From assembly GCA_031556065.1 (NCBI GenBank), contig JAVBTR010000076.1, forward strand, positions 1 through 30,216: a stretch of 30,216 nucleotides of DNA, given 5' to 3'. Source of the stretch: JAVBTR01 sp031556065. Lineage in GTDB: Bacteria > Bacillota > Clostridia > Christensenellales > Aristaeellaceae. Positions 24,800-30,216 of this stretch are shown piece by piece. The stretch's first letter is position 1. Every line of letters begins with the position of its first letter. The position numbers and the translations under genes were made by a program. Below the pieces are notes generated by a model. That model was not told the DNA's origin. It saw only the letters and a program-made list of their open reading frames with translations, and did not search any database.

Positions 24800-25003
24800 A
24801 TGGAAACTCAGATCGTGATCACAAAAAAACGCAAGGAAAAGCTACGAGGGGATGACGGCAGTCAGATCGTATCCGTACGCATGAAGCGGGAAATGGTAAA
24901 CAAGATCGATCAGATTGCCTTGGAAACCAACCGAAGCCGGAACGAACTGATCAACCTGTTCGTGGAGCATGCTTTGGGAAAAATTCAAATAGTAGAGGAT
25001 TAA
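24800..25003 (+). CDS. Small ribbon-helix-helix (CopG-like) protein
   Basis: 67 residues. The beta strand IVSVRMK is followed by helix NKIDQIALETN and helix SRNELINLFVEHAL, the standard ribbon-helix-helix layout. The ATG at 24800 is chosen because AGAAGGTGG sits upstream, rather than an earlier ATG at 24773. The first ~20 residues are basic (KKRKEKLRG) and may contact DNA. It is probably a dimeric repressor or DNA-binding antitoxin-like protein; no toxin is next to it. The long hairpin at 25039 ends the gene. Confidence 0.8.
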   Translation: METQIVITKKRKEKLRGDDGSQIVSVRMKREMVNKIDQIALETNRSRNELINLFVEHALGKIQIVED

Positions 25004-25038
25004 AAACATTAAGTAAGTTTAGTTTTCTTGGGGAGAGC

Positions 25039-25080
25039 GCGAGAGGGGCATTCTTTTAAGAAAAAGAATGCCCCTCTCGC
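25039..25080. terminator. Long perfect hairpin between the RHH gene and typA
   Basis: A 19-bp perfect stem (25039-25057 with 25062-25080) closes a four-base loop. The stem includes T-rich and A-rich tracts. It lies between convergent genes, so a bidirectional terminator is the simplest reading, although no clean uridine tract follows on either side. Confidence 0.7.
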
Positions 25081-25089
25081 AAATATATT

Positions 25090-26907
25090 TTACTTCTTAT
25101 TAGCTGCCCTTGCCCGTATTTCATGGGCCAGAATGCGTTTGCGCATACGTAGGTTCTGAGGGGTAATTTCCAGCAGCTCATCATCATCGATGAATTCCAG
25201 GCATTCTTCCAACGTAAGGGGATGGACGGAAATCAGGCGCATATTGTCTTCTGCGGCGCCGGAGTTGCGAATATTAGAAACATGCTTGGTTTTGCAGATG
25301 TTGACGACTAAGTCGTCGGGCCTTGCGTTCTGGCCGCAGATCATGCCTGCGTACACATTCAGACCAGAGCCGGTGAACAGGCTGCCCCGCTCTTGAGCGT
25401 AGAACAGGCCGTAGTTGGTGGACACACCGGTTTCGAAGCAAACAAGGGCGCCCACGTTGCGGTGGGGAATCTCGCCCTTTAGGGGCTCATAGCATTCAAA
25501 CACAGCGCTCATAATGCCTTCGCCACGGGTGTCTGTCATGAATTCGGAGCGGTAGCCGAAAAGGCCGCGGGAGGGGATAAGGAATTCCAGGCGAACACGA
25601 TCCAGGCCGGACATGCTTTCCAGCACACCCCGGCGGCGGCCGATCTTTTCGATCACGGCACCGGCGGAAGCTTGGGGGGTATCCACCACTAAGCGTTCAA
25701 TAGGCTCGCATTTTTCGCCGTTAATCTCCTTGTAGAGTACCTGGGGCTTGGATACTTGGAATTCGTAGCCCTGACGGCGCATGTTTTCGATCAAAACAGA
25801 TAAGTGGAGCTCCCCGCGGCCACAGACCTCGAAAGCGTCCGTGGTATCGGTATCGATCACCCGAAGGGATACGTCGGTTTGCAGTTCCCGCATAAGCCTT
25901 GCCCGAAGGTGGCGGCTGGTCACATAGGTGCCTTCACGGCCGGCCAAAGGGCTGTCGTTAACGGAGAAGGTCATGGTGACAGTGGGTTCGGAAATTTTTA
26001 CAAAGGGCAGGGCTTCCGGGGCGGAGGGAAGACAGACTGTATCGCCGATTGAAAGGTCTTCCTTGCCGGAAAGGGCCACGATATCGCCCATGGAAATAGC
26101 GGAGGTGGGGACGCGCTTAAGGCCATCGTAGGAAAAAAGGCCCGTCAGGCGGAAGGGGGAAGAAGTAACGCCGGATTCCAGGTTGGAGGTGACGGCCATC
26201 ATGCCCTCGGTGAGGGTGCCCCGGGTAATGCGGCCCACGCCGATGCGACCCACGTATTCGTTGTAGTCGATGGTGGAGATCAGCACCTGAGCGGGGCCTT
26301 CCATTTCGCCCTCGGGAGCGGGAACATATTTGAGAATCGCGTCGAACAAGGGCCGTAAATCGGTGGGTTCATCGGCCAAATCAAGGGTGGCAACGCCCTT
26401 TCTCGCGGAAACATAGAGAATAGGCGTTTCGATGATGGATTCATCAGCCTCCAGATCGATAAGCAGGTCCAGAATCTCGTTAACCACTTCATCGCAACGG
26501 GCGTCGGGCCTGTCTACTTTGTTGATGACGATAAGCACTTTAAGCTTCAGGGCCAAAGCCTTTTGAAGAACAAAGCGGGTCTGGGGCATGGGGCCTTCGA
26601 AGGAGTCTACCAGCAAAAGCACGCCGTCTACCATTTTGAGTACCCGCTCCACTTCGCCGCCAAAGTCGGCGTGACCGGGGGTGTCTACAATGTTGATTTT
26701 TGTTGTGCCGTAGTGCACGGCAGTGTTTTTAGCCAGGATGGTAATGCCACGCTCACGCTCCAGATCATTGGAGTCCATAACGCGGTCAACGGTCTGCTGG
26801 TTTTCGTGGTATACACCACCCTGCTTGAGCATTTGGTCTACCAGGGTGGTCTTGCCGTGGTCAACGTGGGCAATGATGGCAATGTTGCGAATATCTTCTC
26901 GAATCAA
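25090..26907 (-). CDS. typA: Ribosome-associated GTPase TypA/BipA
   Basis: 605-residue translational GTPase that acts on the ribosome, aiding assembly and stress growth. G1 AHVDHGKTTL, switch-2 G3 DTPGHADFGGEVERVL and G4 NKVDRPDAR are intact, followed by the EF-G-like domain II and V and the BipA-specific C-terminal domain. Length is typical (~605-615). The start is TTG with AGAGGAA five bases upstream; no ATG start is available before the G1 loop, and the frame begins exactly where homologues do (IRNIAIIAHVDHGK). The gene follows prfC on the same strand, separated by 74 bases of small palindromes, so co-transcription is possible. Confidence 0.96.
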   Translation of the reverse strand: MIREDIRNIAIIAHVDHGKTTLVDQMLKQGGVYHENQQTVDRVMDSNDLERERGITILAKNTAVHYGTTKINIVDTPGHADFGGEVERVLKMVDGVLLLVDSFEGPMPQTRFVLQKALALKLKVLIVINKVDRPDARCDEVVNEILDLLIDLEADESIIETPILYVSARKGVATLDLADEPTDLRPLFDAILKYVPAPEGEMEGPAQVLISTIDYNEYVGRIGVGRITRGTLTEGMMAVTSNLESGVTSSPFRLTGLFSYDGLKRVPTSAISMGDIVALSGKEDLSIGDTVCLPSAPEALPFVKISEPTVTMTFSVNDSPLAGREGTYVTSRHLRARLMRELQTDVSLRVIDTDTTDAFEVCGRGELHLSVLIENMRRQGYEFQVSKPQVLYKEINGEKCEPIERLVVDTPQASAGAVIEKIGRRRGVLESMSGLDRVRLEFLIPSRGLFGYRSEFMTDTRGEGIMSAVFECYEPLKGEIPHRNVGALVCFETGVSTNYGLFYAQERGSLFTGSGLNVYAGMICGQNARPDDLVVNICKTKHVSNIRNSGAAEDNMRLISVHPLTLEECLEFIDDDELLEITPQNLRMRKRILAHEIRARAANKK

Positions 26908-26928
26908 ACTAATTCCTCTTTTCTTTCT

Positions 26929-26971
26929 AAGGGGCGCTGCCCCTTAACCCCGCAAGGGATATATCCCTTGC
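26929..26971. repeat. Pair of short palindromes between prfC and typA
   Basis: AAGGGGC-GCT-GCCCCTT (26929-26945) and GCAAGGGA-TATA-TCCCTTGC (26952-26971) are perfect small hairpins. They resemble the hairpins inside the element at 29522-29683, which has AAGGG/CCCTT-type stems. They may be a short dispersed palindromic repeat; no uridine tract follows. Confidence 0.7.
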
Positions 26972-26981
26972 CCCGTAATGG

Positions 26982-28598
26982 TTATCGATTGCGAGTATCG
27001 GCCAATTCCAGGCCTTCGTTGTTTTCCTGGGCCAGACGGATAGACCATTCATTTTCGAACAGGAGAACCGGATTATCCCGGTTATCCACGGCCCGGGCGC
27101 TGGTGGAGGTCAATTTTAGGTCTTCTATGGGCTTGGGCGTTTTGGTTACCCAGCGTACAAAACGGTAGGACAGGTTTTCCATAATCAGGTCTGCCTGGTA
27201 CTCGGTTTTAAGACGGTGCTCAAGCACTTCAAACTGGAGAACGCCCACCACGCCCACGATGAATTCTTCCCGGCCGGTTTCGGTTCTGGTGAAGGTTTGG
27301 ATGGCCCCTTCTTCTGAAAGCTGGGAAATGCCCTTAACGAATTGCTTGCGCTTCATGCTGTCCAAAGGACGCACGCGGGCAAAGAATTCCGGCGCAAATA
27401 CTGGGATGTTTTCATAGTGGAGCTTGCGGCCAACGGCCAAGGTATCGCCTAAGTTGAATATTCCGGGGTCGAACAGGCCAATAATGTCGCCTGCCCATGC
27501 CTCCTCAACGGCTTCTCGCTCATCGGCCATAAATTGCTGGGGCTGTTTGAGCATAATGTCTTTATTGGAACCGGAATGCCAGACGGTCAGTCCCTTTTCA
27601 AAGGCACCGCTGACAATACGCAGGAACGCCAGACGGTCCCTGTGCGCCGGATTCATGTTGGCTTGAATTTTGAAGATGAAGCCCGTAAAGTGCGGGTCTT
27701 CAGGGGAAATCAGTCCTTCGTCGCTTTGGCGGGGCAAAGGCGGCGGGGTAAATTTTAAGAACCTTTCAAGGAAGGGCTCCACACCGAAGTTAGTGACGGC
27801 CGAACCAAAGAACATGGGGGTCAATTCCCCAAGACGGACTTTTTCCATATCGAAAGCGTCGCCAGCTACATCCAGCAACTCTACTTCGTCGTTCAAACGG
27901 TTAATGTAGTGCTTGTCTAGGTATTTGGAAACGTCAGGGTCGTCAAGGGCGATAACTTGCTTTTCCACCATGGATTTGCCGTGGTTGCCGCCGTGGTAGA
28001 GCTCCACGTTTTTCGTATCACGGTGATAAACGCCCTGGAAATCCCCATCTACGCCGATGGGCCAGTTAATAGGGCAGGAGCGGATACCTAAGACCTGCTC
28101 CAATTCTTCCATTAACGAGAAAGGGTCCTTAGCGGCCCGGTCCATCTTGTTTACGAAGGTAAAGATGGGAATGTTGCGCATGCGGCAAACTTTAAATAGC
28201 TTAATGGTTTGGGTTTCAACACCCTTAGCGGCGTCAATAAGCATAACGGCGGCATCTGCCGCGACTAAAACACGGTAGGTGTCTTCAGAGAAATCTTGAT
28301 GGCCAGGGGTATCCAAAATATTGATGCGGCAGCCCCCAAACTCAAACTGCATGGCAGAGGAAGTGACGGAAATGCCGCGCTGCTTTTCGATTTCCATCCA
28401 GTCGGAGGTGGCGTGGCGCTCGGCCTTTCGGGCTTTTACACTGCCGGCTTGCCGAATAGCCCCACCATAGAGCAAAAGCTTTTCGGTAAGGGTGGTTTTG
28501 CCCGCGTCAGGATGGCTGATGATGGCAAATGTGCGCCGCTTTTGCACCTGTTCGTGCAATAGGCTTTGAAATTCTGTGGAGCCGATATCAGGCAGCAT
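26982..28598 (-). CDS. prfC: Peptide chain release factor 3
   Basis: 538-residue translational GTPase that recycles class I release factors from the terminated ribosome. G1 SHPDAGKTTLTEKLL, G3 DTPGHQDFSEDTYRVL and G4 NKMDR are intact. The RF3 C-terminal segments (FFARVRPLDSMKRKQFVKG, VVGVLQFEVLEHRLKTEY) distinguish it from EF-G and TypA. Length matches RF3 (~530). TAGGAGGA precedes the ATG. It is encoded upstream of typA on the same strand. Start and family are unambiguous. Confidence 0.96.
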   Translation of the reverse strand: MLPDIGSTEFQSLLHEQVQKRRTFAIISHPDAGKTTLTEKLLLYGGAIRQAGSVKARKAERHATSDWMEIEKQRGISVTSSAMQFEFGGCRINILDTPGHQDFSEDTYRVLVAADAAVMLIDAAKGVETQTIKLFKVCRMRNIPIFTFVNKMDRAAKDPFSLMEELEQVLGIRSCPINWPIGVDGDFQGVYHRDTKNVELYHGGNHGKSMVEKQVIALDDPDVSKYLDKHYINRLNDEVELLDVAGDAFDMEKVRLGELTPMFFGSAVTNFGVEPFLERFLKFTPPPLPRQSDEGLISPEDPHFTGFIFKIQANMNPAHRDRLAFLRIVSGAFEKGLTVWHSGSNKDIMLKQPQQFMADEREAVEEAWAGDIIGLFDPGIFNLGDTLAVGRKLHYENIPVFAPEFFARVRPLDSMKRKQFVKGISQLSEEGAIQTFTRTETGREEFIVGVVGVLQFEVLEHRLKTEYQADLIMENLSYRFVRWVTKTPKPIEDLKLTSTSARAVDNRDNPVLLFENEWSIRLAQENNEGLELADTRNR

Positions 28599-28774
28599 TG
28601 GTTATCCTCCTAAAGACAATCGAAAAATGAACACAACTAGTAATTTTACTATGCTTTACCGCACCTTGTCAACAGTTTATCCTTTAATCATTTTCTAATG
28701 GAATTGTCATGCAATTTTGTGGAAATATTTGCCCAGAGGCGATACAATGGAACCGTTGAAAGGGGAGGATAAGG

Positions 28775-29314
28775 ATGACCAACCAGATGGGGGAAAAGCT
28801 GCGGAGCATGCGCAAACAAAAGGGGCTTTCCAAGGCTGAGCTGGCTACGAAGCTGAATCTGAGCAAAGATGATATCGATATGTGGGAAGAAGGGGAAAAG
28901 GAGCCCACGCCCTGGCAATGGGTGGATCTTGCCAAGGTTTACGATATGACGGTGGAGAAGTTGCAGCAGGGCGAAGAACGCAGTTATTTTAAGTATAAGG
29001 AAGAACTGGAGCAGGAAGCCCAAAACGCCAAGCAATTTATTAACAAGGCCAATTACCCCATTTTTATTACTTTTTTATATTTATGCCTTGGTGTGTTTGG
29101 CAATTTGTGGCATCCGGGCTGGCTGCTGTTTTTAACCATCCCTGTTTATTATTTGCCGGAAAGATATAAAACCCCCAGGGCATTGCTTACCTCCCCCGTG
29201 GTGGTGGTGATCATTTATCTGATTCTGGGTTTTTATCTTGATTTATGGCATCCAGGTTGGCTGATCTTTTTTGCCATTCCCTTGTTTAACAGTTTTTTTA
29301 ATAAAGATCGGTGA
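28775..29314 (+). CDS. XRE-type HTH protein with duplicated C-terminal membrane segments
   Basis: 179 residues. Residues 1-~62 are an HTH_3 domain (GEKLRSMRKQKGLSKAELA, then VYDMTVEKLQQGE). A charged linker follows (YKYKEELEQEAQNAKQF-like region). The C-terminal part has about four membrane segments. NLWHPGWLLFLTIPV (W112) and DLWHPGWLIFFAIPL (W158) are two copies of one motif 46 residues apart, an internal duplication. AAAGGGGAGGA lies before the ATG and a TACAAT at 28743 may be its -10. A membrane-tethered transcription regulator is the likely class. The small acidic protein gene follows 31 bases downstream. Confidence 0.82.
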   Translation: MTNQMGEKLRSMRKQKGLSKAELATKLNLSKDDIDMWEEGEKEPTPWQWVDLAKVYDMTVEKLQQGEERSYFKYKEELEQEAQNAKQFINKANYPIFITFLYLCLGVFGNLWHPGWLLFLTIPVYYLPERYKTPRALLTSPVVVVIIYLILGFYLDLWHPGWLIFFAIPLFNSFFNKDR

Positions 29315-29345
29315 ACTGGGGAGGCTATCCATGAGGTGATAGCAA

Positions 29346-29486
29346 ATGGATAAGGAAAAGCAATTAAAGGTAGAGTATGTACGGCGCAAGCTGATCATGC
29401 GAGCGAAAAATGATCCATTGGGCTCCTATACAGGTGTGCCAGAGGACCCGATGGATGAACCCGAACAGGATGCGGACGATCTATGA
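29346..29486 (+). CDS. Small conserved-looking protein with acidic tail
   Basis: 46 residues, N-terminally basic (MDKEKQLKVEYVRRKLI) and acidic at the end (QDADDL). The central DPLGSYTGVPEDP motif followed by the acidic tail recalls short proteins of many Firmicutes ending in 'QDADDL', but the function is not known. A GAGGTGA ribosome binding site lies six bases upstream of the ATG, which supports real translation. It is 31 bases downstream of the XRE-membrane gene, probably in the same transcript, and is followed by the MITE-like element. Confidence 0.72.
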   Translation: MDKEKQLKVEYVRRKLIMRAKNDPLGSYTGVPEDPMDEPEQDADDL

Positions 29487-29521
29487 ATTCGCCGCACATG
29501 TCGCCGATTTCGGAAATAAAA

Positions 29522-29683
29522 GGGGCTGTCGCAATAAGGAAAAACGCTGGGACGCTGTCCCAGACCCAGTTTAAGGGTCACTTGACCCTTAAAAATCCCA
29601 TAATGGGATCAAAGGGATACATCCCTTTGCGGGTTCCAAGGGCAGAGCCCTTGGCGTTCCTTGTTTCTTACTGCGACAGCCCC
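29522..29683. mobile_element. MITE-like element with 20-bp terminal inverted repeats
   Basis: GGGGCTGTCGCAATAAGGAA at the left end and its near complement at the right (29664-29683) match at 18 of 20 positions. The 162 bases between have no gene and are packed with five perfect small hairpins: 29547-29563, 29571-29592, 29595-29609, 29611-29628 and 29636-29654. Terminal repeats beginning GGGGCTGTC are usual for insertion sequences, so this looks like a non-autonomous derivative. No obvious target-site duplication was seen. Confidence 0.8.
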
Positions 29684-29708
29684 ACCTCAAAGAGTTTGAT
29701 AATGGTTT

Positions 29709-29745
29709 CATTGCACCTGGCCATTTGGCCAGGTGCAATGTTTTT
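29709..29745 (+). terminator. Rho-independent terminator after the XRE-membrane operon
   Basis: CATTGCACCTGGCC (29709-29722) pairs perfectly with its complement (29727-29740) around a four-base loop, followed by TTTTT. The uridine tract points to rightward termination; the leftward GH94 gene ends inside its right flank. Confidence 0.9.
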
Positions 29746-30216
29746 CAGATTGTAGCTTCTACTTTAATGTTACCCGATTTGGGTGAAATCACAAACCCTT
29801 CAATCGCTTCCCCGTCCACCACTAACCCCTTGTTTTCCCCCCGGATGACGTGAATATCATACACCCCATCCCGGTAAGCGCGGGTGATGTTCAGCTCTTT
29901 AAACTGTTGGGGCAGACAGGGCTTTACAACCAGGCCCTCCAATACGGGCCGTACACCCAATAGGTATTGGCTCACGTTTACCATTGTCCAGGCGGCGGTA
30001 CCAGTAAGCCAGGAGTTTTTCGCTTCGCCCTGGACGGGAGCCTGCTGGCCGGAGATCATCTGGCTGTAAACATAAGGCTCTGTGCGGTGGATTTCGCTGA
30101 TATCCTCTAAGTATGAGGGGCAGGTGCGCTGGTAGATGCTAAAAGCTTCATCCGCGTTGCCCACCACGGTTTCGGCGATTGAAACCCAGGGGTTATTGTG
30201 GCAGAAGATACCGCCA
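29745..30216 (-). CDS. Partial glycoside phosphorylase, GH94 family (C-terminal end)
   Basis: The last ~156 residues of a gene that continues past the window edge. The segment GGIFCHNNPWVSIAETVVGN, followed by EPYVYSQMISG, NSWLTGTAAWTMVNVSQYLLGVRP and LVVKPCLPQQFKELNITR, is typical of GH94 cellobiose/chitobiose/cyclic-glucan phosphorylases, which split beta-glucosides with phosphate to give glucose 1-phosphate-type products. No substrate can be assigned from the tail. The reading frame remains open to the last complete codon at 30215. It is convergent with the operon carrying the MITE-like element. Confidence 0.88.
   Translation of the reverse strand, partial: GGIFCHNNPWVSIAETVVGNADEAFSIYQRTCPSYLEDISEIHRTEPYVYSQMISGQQAPVQGEAKNSWLTGTAAWTMVNVSQYLLGVRPVLEGLVVKPCLPQQFKELNITRAYRDGVYDIHVIRGENKGLVVDGEAIEGFVISPKSGNIKVEATI

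Noticed and set aside
24466..25003. XRE plus ribbon-helix-helix genes as a toxin-antitoxin module
   Set aside because: Both are DNA-binding proteins, divergent, and neither resembles a toxin.
26563..27168. Plus-strand frame of 201 codons across the typA-prfC gap
   Set aside because: Antisense to two conserved translation GTPase genes and crossing the palindromes between them; a shadow.
29522..29683. CRISPR-like array suggested by repeated hairpins
   Set aside because: The hairpins differ in sequence and length and have no spacers of regular size; the terminal inverted repeats fit a MITE instead.

Overview
The window is an ordinary chromosomal stretch of a low-to-mid-GC, Gram-positive-type anaerobe, most likely an uncultured gut Clostridia (Bacillota). 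This is inferred from AGGAGG-type ribosome binding sites, sigma-A promoters, LplB/LplC-type sugar permeases with no dedicated ATPase, a PepV-type dipeptidase, an ECF sigma factor paired with a single-pass partner, and XRE and ribbon-helix-helix regulators. No rRNA, tRNA, CRISPR array or transposase gene was seen. The right edge cuts a GH94-type glycoside phosphorylase gene.

Layout. Bases 1-2050 hold a nested inverted repeat, a CmpB-type membrane protein and a convergent AraC regulator. Bases 2066-5734 (minus strand) hold PepV-type peptidase, CyuA-type cysteine desulfidase and a UroD/MtaA-type protein, with a 19-bp perfect hairpin between the first two. Bases 5951-8053 hold an Xaa-Pro peptidase and a YghZ-type aldo-keto reductase, convergent on a shared terminator. 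Bases 8283-11724 hold two permeases and a binding protein of a carbohydrate ABC importer, ended by a strong terminator.

The most unusual part is 12126-19829. A near-consensus promoter reads into four tightly packed genes. They encode a membrane-anchored von Willebrand A-like protein, a polytopic membrane protein, a divergent tubulin/FtsZ-like protein with a GGTGA phosphate loop, and a 1160-residue protein whose C-terminal half carries the actin/Hsp70 ATPase motifs behind a ~600-residue N-terminal region I cannot place. A tubulin-like and an actin-like NTPase in one operon with two membrane proteins recall the FtsZ-FtsA arrangement, but these proteins are clearly not FtsZ or FtsA. The function is unknown. 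It is my candidate for a poorly described system.

Downstream come a DUF3298-type protein, a two-component system (kinase first), and an ECF sigma/membrane-partner pair preceded by a GGAACC-N16-CGTC promoter that suggests autoregulation. Next are divergent XRE and ribbon-helix-helix regulators sharing an operator-bearing intergenic region, then TypA/BipA and PrfC on the minus strand separated by small palindromes. The end holds an XRE-membrane protein with an internal duplication, a 46-residue acidic-tailed small protein, a 162-bp MITE-like element packed with hairpins, and the partial GH94 gene.
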